This document shows positions 21,418 through 31,431 of a stretch of DNA of 64,000 nt, in pieces. The notes beneath the pieces were generated by a model. That model ran no database searches, had not been told where the DNA came from, and saw only the letters and a program-made list of their open reading frames with translations. The stretch covers positions 101,477 through 165,476 of the forward strand of contig NW_005201191.1 of NCBI RefSeq assembly GCF_000372725.1. The letters run 5' to 3'. The position numbers and the translations under genes were made by a program. Source of the DNA: Emiliania huxleyi CCMP1516. Its lineage: Eukaryota; Haptophyta; Isochrysidales; Noelaerhabdaceae. The stretch's first letter is position 1, and every line of letters starts with the position of its first letter.

Positions 21418-23073
21418 TCAGTTCGCGGCTTGCCACTCGCGCAGCACCGCCGACGGCGGCCACGTGCGGCGCGGGAACGGCGCCGGCCCGCCGAGCCGGC
21501 TCTCGAGGTCTCGCAGCCCATCCAGCGAGAGCAGGAGCACCTGCAGCCGAGAGTCGCCGAGATAGGCCGAGACAGACCGAGCATCCCGAGGGGGTGGGGG
21601 CCAAGGGGTGTGCCCCAGGCGGGAGGTCTCGAGGTCTCGAGGTGGGTCTCTCCTTGGCCCCCGTCGGGAGGACAGGTGTAGTCCGTATCGCGAGCGAGAG
21701 GCGGGAGGCGCGGGAGGGGGGGGGAGGGGGGGGGCGCGGGGCCCCCCAAGGGCGAAACCCGTTTNNNNNNNNNNNNNNNNNNNNNNNNNNNNNNNNNNNN
21801 NNNNNNNNNNNNNNNNNNNNNNNNNNNNNNNNNNNNNNNNNNNNNNNNNNNNNNNNNNNNNNNNGGGGGGGGGGGAGCACCGAGTGCGACACCAGCTTGA
21901 GCACGCTCACGTCCTTTGCGAGGCACATCGACACGCCCGGGATGTTTTGCGCCGCGAGCCTCGCCGCCGCCTGCGGACAGCCTCGGACAGGTCTCGGACA
22001 GGTCTCGGACGTGTCTCGGACGTGTCGTGGACATGTCCCGCGCCGCGAGCCTCGCCGCTCGCTCGGCTCCCACGCCCCAGAGGCGGAACGACACCATCCC
22101 ATCTCTCCCCACATCTCGAGGCCCAAGAGGCGGAACTTCTCCCCGCACCTCCCCACACCTCCCCACACCTCCCCACACCATCCCCATCTGCCCCCCCCCT
22201 CTCGCCTGCGACTCGTCGCTCCGGTCGTCACCTGCGCAGCGGTCGTCACCAGGCGCGGCGGGAGGGCGGGTGAGTGGCGAGGACGGCCCGGCCCCGAGGT
22301 GCCCGCGACCTGTCTTGGGATGCTCCTCGTGGCTGATCTCGGCTGATCTCGGCGGATCTCGGCGGATCTCGGGTGATCTCGGCGCGGCCTCCAACGAGCA
22401 GCACTTTGTGCCCTCCGCCCGCGCGCGTGTGCGGGAGCGAGAGGCCGAGCCGCTGCAGCCGCTCGAGCAGCGCCGACGTCTTCGGCTCGTCGAGCGCCAG
22501 CCGCCCCACCAGCAGCAGCGCGCTGCGGCGCAACTTGTCCGACAGCGCGACCTTTGTCCCCGCGTCGACCACGCGCCGCGGCAGCGACATCGCAAAGTCG
22601 CGCCGCTGCCGCGGGAAGGCGACGCCGCCGCCGCGCCATTGCGGCGCGCGGATGGAGCCCTGGCGCGACTTGCCCGTCCCCTTCTGCGGCCGCGGCTTGC
22701 GACCGCCGCCACGCACCTCGTGCCGTGACTTGCCGGCGCGGTGCACCTGCTTAAGCGCCGCGTGCTGCGCGACGACGCAGCGGTGGACGAGGTCGGGCCG
22801 CAGCGGGAGGTCCCAGACGTCGGAGCGGAGCAGCGCGATCCCCGCGCGTGCGTCGGCCTGCCCCGCCGCCGCCTCCCAGTCGCTCACCCACGCCTGCACG
22901 TGTGGCTCGGCGGTCGATGGCACGAGTGGAGCGAGCCGCGGCTCAAACGCGTCGTCCCGCCGCGCGTTGCGCTGCTGAAAGGGGCGGCGCACCGCCCACG
23001 ACCGCGCGCTCGACGCGAGGCCGCGAAGTAGCCGCCGGGGGCAGGTTTGAGCGACATGGCGCACATATGCCAT
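21418..23073 (-). CDS. Mitochondrial-type ribosomal protein uL4
   Basis: Exon 1 begins MAYVRHVAQTCPRRLLRGLA, a basic Ser/Arg-rich mitochondrial presequence. The uL4 core follows: VWDLPLRPDLVHRCVVAQHA, VRGGGRKPRPQKGTGKSRQG, SIRAPQWRGGGVAFPRQRRD, then GGHKVLLVG near 22395. Later exons give LAAQNIPGVSMCLAKDVSVL and KLVSHSVL just before the gap at 21864. Beyond the gap come LLLSLDGLRDLESRLGG and SAVLREWQAAN with stop at 21418. uL4 binds domain I of large-subunit rRNA. The intron at about 21971-22062 is bounded by a 26-base repeat (23 identical) and holds a ctcggac(a/g)ggt array; the intron at about 22310-22390 holds a gatctcggc array. The gap removes part of the 3' coding region or its intron. 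It is head-to-head with the GT8 gene. Confidence 0.85.
21765..21864. other. Assembly gap, 100 N
   Basis: Exactly 100 N, the usual placeholder for a gap of unknown size. The flanks are homopolymer-rich (gggaggggggggaggg on the left, nine or more G on the right), so the gap probably reflects a G-tract. It interrupts the uL4 gene. Confidence 0.98.
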
Positions 23074-23191
23074 TCTTCCAGATTTTCTTTATTTTTCAGT
23101 GTATGTAGCTCTTACGAACGTACCCGAGGGTCAAAGGTTTTTTTTGATTTTTTCAAGTGTACGTGCGAAAAAAAATTTTTTGGGCCGACGC
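23074..23191. promoter_or_regulatory. Short head-to-head promoter region, uL4 / GT8
   Basis: Only about 118 bases separate the uL4 ATG (- strand, 23073) from the GT8 ATG (+ strand, 23192). The segment is strikingly T/A-rich for this genome (tttttttgattttttcaagt, aaaaaaaattttttt), consistent with a bidirectional promoter with poly(dA:dT) tracts. No TATA box is certain. Confidence 0.45.
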
Positions 23192-25166
23192 ATGCTCCCG
23201 CCAGCCTACAAGCCGCGGCGATGTCGCCCGGCGCTGGTGCCGGTGCTCATCGCCCCGTTGCTGCTCGCGCTGGTCGCATTCAACGCCTTCACCGTGGCCT
23301 CAGCCCGGGCACGCCAGCCACACGAGCAGCCTCGTCGGCAGCACGAGCCCGCGGTACCAGCGCGGTCGATGCCAGCGACGCGGTCTCCGCCAGCTGTGCA
23401 GATGCCGGCACCAGCTGCACCTGCGCCAGCGCCAGCCGCACCTGTGCCGGCGGCTCAGTCGGGACCGCCGCCGCCGCCTGCGGAGAGAATCCACATCGGA
23501 GTGTCGACGGACGACAAGCAGGACGCGGCGCTCGTTGCGCTGATCAACTCGACGCTCACGCACAACCCGGGCGCCGACATCGTCTTCCACGTCCTCGCAC
23601 CGCAGCAGGCGCACGGGCGACTGAGCCACCTGGACGAGCTCTTTCCCGCCGCGACCTTCACGCTGGCCACGCTGGCGCCCTCCGGCGCCGAGGCAAAGAT
23701 ACGGTCGCGCCTGCGCGCGCTGCGCGGGCGAGAGGCGTGCGACGGCTGCGGCGGCTCGGAGGACGCCGACCGCTCACCCGACGACGAGAGCGAGTACCAG
23801 CGCTGGGCGGTCGCGTATCTGCCGATTCTCTTCCCGCGGCAGCGCCGTCTCCTCTGGCTCCACACTGACGCGCTGGTCCAGGCCTGCCTCCACGCCCGCC
23901 TCCACGCCTGCCTCCACCCTGCCTCCACCCTGCGCCGCTGCCGCCAGCGTATATGCGCCGCTGCGCCGCCACCCCGCCTCCCCGCCCCCATGCTGCAGGC
24001 GGACCTGACACCTTTGTGGCGCACGCCGCTCGCCGGCAAGCCAGTGGCGGCGGTCGAGGACTGCTCGCGGCCGCTGGAGGGGCTCGTCAACCAGTCGCTG
24101 CTCGTGCAGCTCGCCGCCCCGTCCCAGGCGCTCGACATTCTCTGAGACACCACCGGCTGTTCTTATGCAGATCGCACGCGAGATGCACATGCACATCCGC
24201 CCCAACCAGGCGCTGTAGACTCTCTGTATTGATCACACACCATTCGTTGTCATGCGTATCGCGCGCGCGCACTCGCTCGCGACGTATGCACACACGCCCC
24301 CTCCCAGGCGCCCTCCGGCTGCTCCATCGACCTCGGCGTCCTCGTGGTAGACTTGCGTCAGTGGCAGGCCGCCTCCACTCTCCCGCCTCCTCCGCAGCCC
24401 CACCACCGCCTCTCTACCACCACACCCTCCTCGCCAGAGGACGGCCCCACGCAACGGACGCCCCCACCCCACCACCACCACACAGGCCCTGGACGTCTCC
24501 GCTCGCGTCGACTATTGGGCCACCATCCACGCGCGCACGCCCGACGCAATCGGCCGGATCTTTGCGCAGCCGCTCGACCCTCGCGCCGCCCTATCGACGG
24601 CGGTGCGGGGCGCGTACGTGCGGCTGGCGCCGCGGTGGAATGTGTTTGGCCTCGGCCGCCGCGCGTACACCCCGCCGGAGCGCGACTATTGGGTGGCGGA
24701 GTGGCGACGCGCGGGGCTCGCTGACCCGTTCGGCGGTGCACCCTCGCCGGTTCGCGCGCTCGCGGCGCCGCGGGGCGGCGAGGGCGAGGGGCGCATCCTC
24801 CACTTCTCGGGAGGCGACAAGCCGTGGGCCGGGAACGGCAGCGGCGCGCTCTGCCCCTCCCCCACCAGCCGCACTGGGCTGAGCAGCTGCGCCGCCGAGT
24901 GGCCGAGAGCCACGGCGCTGCCGCGGAAGAAGAGAAGGGCGCCGAGTGAAAAGGCGAGGCGAAGCAACCAGGCGCCGCCGCCGCCGCCGCTGCCACCGCC
25001 GCCGCTAGAGCTGCGCAGGGCTAGCGGGGCCAGGCGAGGCGCACCCGCTTCCGCCAAGCGAGCGGGAGGCAGCCCGGCGACGGCGACGGCGCAGGCTGCT
25101 GGGAAGGGCGCTCTTTCGTCGAAGGACGCTGCGCTGAGAGAGCTGATAGACCGCGAGTTTGAGTGA
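23192..25166 (+). CDS. GT8-like glycosyltransferase, type II membrane protein
   Basis: Four exons (23192-23881, 23999-24127, 24308-24367, 24486-25166) join in frame, all phase 0, to 519 residues. A basic start and one hydrophobic helix (VPVLIAPLLLALVAFNAFTV, about residues 15-34) form a signal anchor, followed by an Ala/Pro stem. The catalytic region reads HIGVSTDDKQDAALVALINS, then RRLLWLHTDALVQ joined to ADLTPLWRTPL, IDLGVLVVDLRQWQ, and RILHFSGGDKPW. These match the GT8 order of N-terminal strand, DxD-type metal site, LGVLVxDL and HFxGxxKPW. The metal site reads HTDA rather than DADV, so one acidic ligand differs and activity is unproven. All three introns start GC. The second (180 bases) contains a further internal copy of the exon edge, ccaggcgct. 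The C-terminus is Pro/Ala/basic. Confidence 0.8.
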
Positions 25167-25884
25167 AAAAGGGGGGCGTGAGAATCTTGGTTCTCCGGGG
25201 TTGTGCGCACAGAGAGGGGAGGATCTCTCCCTCTCAAAAACAAAAATCGTATTTTTGACAACACACGCCTCACGCGCCTGCGCCGCTCTGAGAGGTGCGT
25301 GGTGGCCACACTCTCACTGTGCACCCTGTCCCTGACGATACTTTATAGAGTGCGGGCGTGCGGCGTGCGGGCGGACCATGCATCACAGATCACAGATCAC
25401 ACACAGCGTCAGCGACGCTCACAACCTCCTTCTCGTGAACCGCCACAGCGGGGCGACCCAGGCACGGGGACGGCGGATGACGGCGGACGCGCTTGGGCTT
25501 GCCGCTTCCGAATCGCCGCGGCCCGCGCATCTGACGCTCGCACTGTGAAACTGTTATCTGTTATACGCAACCAAGCGCCACGGCTACTCTGTACAGGGGC
25601 ACCCCCCCCACGATCTCGATCTTCAAAACGTACAAGAGAGTCGCACCTCCAGCGGTCCGGCGGTGTCGCAGAACCCCAGAGGGACACACATCCGCGGGCA
25701 TATTCGCGGATCGCGCACGCACGGGGGTCGCATGCATGTGCGCAGAGCGATTATTCGCGCGGCGATGTGTGGGGGGCACTAGTATGATACACTGTGCGCA
25801 AGCCTGCGCTCTCGTCACAACCTCGTCATCGCCGGCGCTTGTGTTGACGTCGCTTGCTATGCGATGTTTTGCACAATGCCGCCG
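25167..25884. other. Intergenic, no gene seen
   Basis: About 700 bases between convergent genes (GT8 + and the secreted protein -). Frames here are short and on opposite strands. Nothing recognisable beyond a short run of cacagatcacagatcacac near 25380. Confidence 0.5.
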
Positions 25885-28286
25885 TTAGAAGAGCGCCTCG
25901 ATCGCCTTGTTGGCCTTGGAGATTTCGCGATGCGTGGACTCCTTGGCGCTGTTCCATGCATAAAACGCGCGCACCGCCATGTCGTCGAAGTTCACTCGGC
26001 CCATGTCCTCCGACACATACTGCGAGGTGAGGTGCAAGCCGAAAAGACCGAGCAAATCGACACCGCTGTTGGGTCAGGTCAAAGGCGTGTCAGTTTAGGA
26101 TGGTTGGGGGGGGGGGGGAGGGAGGGGGGGTCGGGATCGTGGGTGCGATCACAATCTAGGGTTTCCTGGCAGTGCGGATGCCCCACTCGCGCCACGTATG
26201 GTCAGGCATGAGCGGCCTGGTCTCGCCCACCGCCGCCACGACATCGTCAGATCCTGCCCGCAGAACTCGAAAGTCTGTCAGGGGATGCTCCTTCGCCGAC
26301 TTGCTCTTCCCGCCCCACCACCAGGGCGACGCGATGACGCGAAGCTCAAGCATGGGCTCCAGCACCACCTCACCGTCAAACGGCCACGGGCGCCGCACCC
26401 ACCGCGAAAAGACGAAGCGCTTGGGATGGGGCCTGCCCTTGTCATCGCGCCAGGACTGGAAGACGCCGTACTGATAGAGCGGCGTACCGTCTGGTGCTGG
26501 CGGCACGGGCGGCCCGAATGCCAGTTCCGACGAGGTTGCAGCTAGCTCAAGGGAGACTCCTACCTCCCCTTCGCGCCAATAGGCGAGAGCCTGCCCATCG
26601 GTGTGGTTGCCCAGGTAAAACGCGTAGCCCCAGGGATGGAAGACGGCTGACAGCCTCTGGCGTGCTGTGCACAGAGCCGCGGGCGCCTCCGCTCCCTTCT
26701 CTCCGCGGTATTGCGCACGGAGCCGAGAGCGGCTCTGCGGCTCGGTGGCGGCGAAGTCATGGCATTCCACCGCGGGAAGGGTATCCTTGCCTCCGAGCGC
26801 CACCTCCTCGATAAGGGGGAGGGTCACGGAAAGCCCTTTCAGGGCCGTGATGGTTTCCTTTGTGTCCCAGCCCCTGTGGCGAGGGGTGGGGTGCGGGTTG
26901 GCTTTGCGCGGCCGTGGCGCGATTGCGGCGAGGAGGGGCACGCGCACCACAGGTAGGTTCCGGCCCGCGTTGTGCCGGCCAGCGCCTCGGTCACGCCTCC
27001 ATCGACAGAGGCCAAGTAGTCCGTGTCGATCATCTTAGCCCCGATCGAATTATCATACGGCGATATGTCGACGAAGCGGTCCTCGCCAAACGGCGCATCT
27101 ACCCCGACCTCCGCGAGGCGTTTTTGGTCGCGCAGCGCCGCCTCGCGACGCTCTTCATAGGGTGACGAGGTGCCGATCGTTCGCAGCAGGGAGAGGATGA
27201 CGGGAGAGCCGCGCAAGCGCGACTGGACCTCGCTAGCGAGACCTTTGAACGGCTTTTTGCCGCCCATCAAAGGGATGGACGACCTGAAAAGGGAGGGGGC
27301 GTGCGTAGGTGGTGGCGTGGCGGTGTGGCGGAGAGGGGAGGGGGGGTGGACGACCAGTCCACTTCGACCGAAGGCCCCAGGAAGCGCAGCATCGGGCTGA
27401 CTCGACCCTCGCAGACCATCGAGGCGGCGTTTTCGCGCACCAACGGCTTCATGATGTTGCTGATGACGGCTTGCACCACCGCAGGCTCAGTGGTGCCTTT
27501 GAAAGCACCTGCCATGTCAACGTGGAAGGAGTCGATGCCGAAGTCGCCGTCGCAGATGTCGATGGCTTTGCCGGCGAGATAGCGCAGGTTCGCAAAGATG
27601 GTCATGCTGCCAGAGAGAGCGATTGTCGTTCGCCCCTCGAAGAGCGTCACGCCAGCAAGTCCGCGGACTTGAAAGTTGGCTTCCGCGACGGCGGAAATGT
27701 CGTCGATCGCGATCTGCACGCCGTCAGGCGGCTTGGAAAGGTCGCCGATCGTGCGCCAGAAGGTGCCCTGGGTCTTGTGCCACCTGAGGAGAGCAATACG
27801 TGAGGCAGTTAGGAGGGGGAGGAGAAGTGCAGCTGGCGGGAGGAGTAGCTCTCACTCGTAGTCGTCCCAGCAGAGTCCTCCGCGCACCTTGACGCTGCTG
27901 ATAGACGGGATGGTCATGTTCCAGACTCTGGTCTCTCCGCCGGGGACGGAGACCGCGATACGCGGGAGGATGTCGTGCTCGCGCGTGTAGGCAGCAAAAG
28001 CTGTCACCGCGTCAAGCGTCAGGCTTGAGATGCCGCCTTGTATCCACGAGTTCGCTCCCTTGCAGTCGCTGCGAAGCGGAGCGGCAGGCGCAGATCGTTC
28101 GAGGAGACTGGAGGACGGCGCGCACGCTTTGAGAAGAGCACAGCCTGCAAGGATGGCGAGCACGCTCGAGATCTTCTTGAGGTGGGAGGTCGCAGCCCTC
28201 ACGTTGGCGGTCTTCATCGGCGCAAGTCTGAGGACCAACGAGAGTCGACGATGCAGGGAGACCGTCGGTTGTGATGTCGGAGCCAC
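25885..28286 (-). CDS. Secreted protein, possibly BPI/LBP-like lipid-binding
   Basis: Exons 28286-27856, 27783-27355, 27283-26948 and 26873-26159 join in frame; a terminal exon near 26070-25885 (VDLLGLFGLHLTSQYVSEDM, ending NKAIEALF) probably belongs but its donor is not resolved. The N-terminus holds a signal-like helix (SSVLAILAGCALLKACAPSS). The middle (FGIDSFHVDMAGAFKG, VVQAVISNIMKPLVRENAAS then MVCEG) resembles the amphipathic end of the N-terminal BPI/LBP barrel, which binds lipid; this is a resemblance only. The rest (PWPFDGEVVLEPMLELRVIA and neighbours) is unrecognised. Introns are 72, 71 and 74 bases, all GT-AG. Only the 71-base intron is flanked by a direct repeat (ggtcgtcca). Confidence 0.5.
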
Positions 28287-28404
28287 GCAACCTTAATGAT
28301 TCCGTTTTTCTTTCCGGTGGTGGCGCCAACGAGCGAGGAGCCGCGCCATCAGAGGGACGCGCCGCTGCGAGATGGAGGGCGGCGGTGACGGAGGCAAGGC
28401 GCGA

Positions 28405-28463
<59 letters not shown>

Positions 28464-28785
28464 GGCGAGAACGGCGGCACCGAGTTGTCTCGGTGAGCGG
28501 AGCGGCGGCAGGAGGAGGAGCAGCTCGCTGTTGAGCGCTTTGGAGCCTGGGACCCCATGCCACTGCGACCGGCGTGCCCGGGAACAGAGATCGCGCGCGC
28601 GCCGCCACTCACGACGGTCGGCCGCCAGAAACCACGCCTGCGTGGATCGCGTCGCACCAATCCTCGCTACCCAACGCGGCCAAAGGATATCCACCTCGAG
28701 AACCTCGAGAACTCACGACGCGCGCGCGATCTTCGCGGAGTCGGGTCCCCAGAGGTTGCGTGACGATGTCGGAGCCACGCAACCT
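28273..28785. repeat. Exact 21-bp repeat at 28273 and 28765, plus GGC trinucleotide run
   Basis: gatgtcggagccacgcaacc plus one T occurs at 28273-28293 and 28765-28785. The second copy is the right arm of a perfect inverted repeat: aggttgcgtg (28753-28762) pairs with cacgcaacct (28776-28785). Each copy is followed by a T-rich tract (gtttttctttcc; gttttttttttcc). Between them lies about 20 units of GGC (28402-28462). It may be a short mobile element or a promoter duplication. Confidence 0.6.
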
Positions 28786-28934
28786 GGATTGCGTTTTTTT
28801 TTCCAGGTTGTTGGCCTGAGAGCTAGCAGCAGTGCTAGCAGCGCCAGTCCGCACCTGTGTCGAGCCTGTCTGCTGTGAGAGAGAGTTGTTTTGTTAAACT
28901 CTTTTTGGGAGGCGGGTTACAACGCCAGGGAGGA

Positions 28935-30232
28935 CTAGGACGTACGTCGATGTGAGAGGAGAGAGAGAGAGAGATTTTTGAAAAAAATCTCTTCTCGACG
29001 TGCAGCTGCTGCCTTCCAAAAAGAGTTTAACACTTCTAGTCCGTGCACTCGACCGCCCTCGCCGCAGGCAAGCTCATTCACAATCTGCTCTGCGATTGCC
29101 GTGTGAAGAACGACTGAGATGCGCTGCTTCTGCAGCCCCAGCCAGCTCTTGGTGGTCCATGTCACCTCATCGAGGTACTGGGCCCGCGTCAGCTTGTTCT
29201 GCAGCAGGGCACGTTCGCCGCCTTCCAGAGGATCTCGCCGACCCCCTTCTCGAACCCACCGAACGACTCGAACAGCAGCAGCTGCACGTCGACGTCCTTG
29301 TCCTCCCTGGCGTAGCGATACTCGCCGCCATAGGACGGTATGCGGCGGTCGCCGCCCACCACCCTTCCCCCCTAGTATGCCAGCGACCCGTCCCCTGCCC
29401 CCTCTCGCCCTTGCTCTTCCTCTCCCCCTCCATGCCCTCGCCCCGGTACCCCTCCCCCCCCTCCCCCCCCTCCCCCCCCCCCCCCTCCCTCCTCGCAGTA
29501 GGGCCCATGCCCAACGACCATGTTCCGGTAGAACGTCGGTGTTGCCGAAAGCGACAAAAGCGCCCTTCCGACCGTGCTCCCCGCTGCTGCTGAGGGGGCA
29601 GACGACCTTGACATCGCCGGAATAGCGCCTGCCGCCCCCGCCAATGTTGCACGCGTCCACGTCGGGCTGTTTGTTGTAACTATGACCGAGGTGGTTTGTC
29701 GGAGCTCCATTCGCACAGCTGTGCCCCACGCGGCGCGTAGGGCGAGGATGAGGCGCTGAAGAGTACTTGTGTTTGATGTTGTGGCCCTGCTGCGGAACGT
29801 TGACAGCAGCGTCGCCAAACTCGTCGTGGTCCGCATCGCCCAGGTCTCCATTCGCATGTCATCCCGCATGGGGATGGCGTTGAGGAAGGCGCCGGCGCCA
29901 TCCTGGCTCACCGCCACGAAGCGGACCGCCTCCCGGGAGCCGCGTGCCTCGCCCGCTCCCTGCCCTCGGCACGCGCCTTGCCCTTCTTGCCACGAGGAGC
30001 AGACCGCGATCCTTCGGAGCCCTCCTCGGCGCGTCCACGGCGAGGTCGCGCCAGTTCCTGTTGTGGACCACCGTCGTGTGAAGCGCCGCTGCGCCTGATG
30101 CAGGAACTCGTTCTTGGACGTAAACTCGGCGAGGGGCAGCAGCTCCTTGGCCGGGACGAGACTCGAGAGTATGCGGCCGGAAGACCGCCCCCACCAGCCC
30201 CTCCTCGGCACACGCCACACCCCGGCAGCCAA
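28935..30232 (-). pseudogene. Decayed retroelement (reverse transcriptase C-terminal region)
   Basis: Coding-like pieces appear in more than one - strand frame: FVAVSQDGAGAFLNAIPMRD then MRMETWAMRT, DVKVVCPLSSSGEHGRKGAF then VAFGNTD, and LLQNKLTRAQYLDEVTWTTK then QRISVVLHTAIAEQ. The order and style resemble the region downstream of the polymerase domain in algal non-LTR elements (an xxAFLNAIP motif, then a nuclease-like DVKV segment). This is recognised from memory only. Frames shift at a C/G homopolymer (29455-29490). Its last 60 bases recur at about 57770-57835. Confidence 0.45.
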
Positions 30233-30769
30233 CGTGACCGGGGGGCGGGTAACGTGTGTCGTGTCAAAAACACTGTTCAGTTTTCAAAGGCAAAACACAA
30301 CGCTCTGCGGTTGGTGCACCCCTCGCACTGACACATTCCCCTCATCCCTTCCCTTGGCTGAGCACATCTACCTGCGAGCTAGCATCTCCGCATTTTCTCC
30401 TCTAGTCATCCGCCCGCGCCGCGCGTCACTATGGGCGTCTAGTGCAGCCACTGACAGAGCTATTCCGAAGGAGTGGTCGACGCCTCGCCTAGAGTCGGGT
30501 GGGCCCGCGCACTGCTTAGCCCTGAGGGGGGAGTGTGTGTGAGGCGGTGTAATGGGTCCTGTTTAAGGCGACAGTCTGGGGGATTAGGCGGGAGGGTCGG
30601 CAGCTCAGCCGGGCCTCGGCCATGGGCTGAGCGTCTGCGGGAAGCCTTCTGCCCGCGCCGAGTTCACAGCCTTCCCAGCCGACGGGGTTTTCCTTGGAGT
30701 CGGGCCCCGCTCCCCTTTTCTGTGCCTTGCCTGTCCAGGTCTATGTGTGTGTGAGAGAGCTAGGTTGCC
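30233..30769. other. No gene recognised
   Basis: The open frames here are short. The only feature of note is a T-rich, less GC-rich composition around 30290-30420. Confidence 0.4.
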
Positions 30770-31066
30770 TTAGAGGTCGTCGCTTGAGTCGGGGGTCGGC
30801 GGCTTGGCGCGCTTGCCGAGCGACGGCGGCGTGCCCGGCGCGATCGCCGCCTTAGCGGCGGCGATGCGGTCCGCGAGAGGGTCGGCGGGCATTGGCGTTG
30901 GCGTGGCGCCGGTGCCGTCGTGGATGTATTTGCAGCCAGAGCCGTTGGCGCACTTTGCCTTGGGGTCCCGCGCGATGACCTCCGCGGTGGCAGGGCCGCG
31001 AGTCGTGGCGGTGTGTTGGGCATCGGCCGGCGGCGTGGAGGCGGCACTCGGGCGCGCCGAGCGCAA
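30770..31066 (-). CDS. Small protein tail with a CCCH-like cysteine cluster
   Basis: The frame ends in a Pro/Ala/Lys-rich tail (PSLGKRAKPPTPDSSDDL). Before it is KCANGSGCKYIHDGTG, a C-x5-C-x3-H arrangement like the end of a CCCH zinc finger or a retroelement gag knuckle. The N-terminal part is low complexity, so this may be only the last exon. It lies beside a decayed retroelement and could belong to one. No family assigned. Confidence 0.3.
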   Translation of the reverse strand: MRSARPSAASTPPADAQHTATTRGPATAEVIARDPKAKCANGSGCKYIHDGTGATPTPMPADPLADRIAAAKAAIAPGTPPSLGKRAKPPTPDSSDDL

Positions 31067-31431
31067 TGCTGCTGGGCTTGGGTCGCTGTTTCTTGGGGGG
31101 GCTGTGTCGTGTCAGTGAGTCGTGTGTGTGGAGAAGTTTACCACGCGGCTTTACGTTCACCTTACCTTACCACAGTTGACACTCCCACGCGCCACTCATG
31201 CCCTTCTGCACGCACACCGCACGTACGTCCCCGCGCGCACGCAAACATGCGCTGCGCGCCAACGCAGACTTTGTGCTGGCGTCCCATGGCGGCTCCGAGC
31301 CGCCCGCACCAGCTGCGCGCCTTCCGCCGGGGCTGGCAGGCGTCAAACGACCTGTTAGTTAGGTCGTTCTTGCGCGCTATGCGGATCCAATGAAGGACGC
31401 AAAGGACGCAAAGCTAGCGCCGCTTCGCGCA

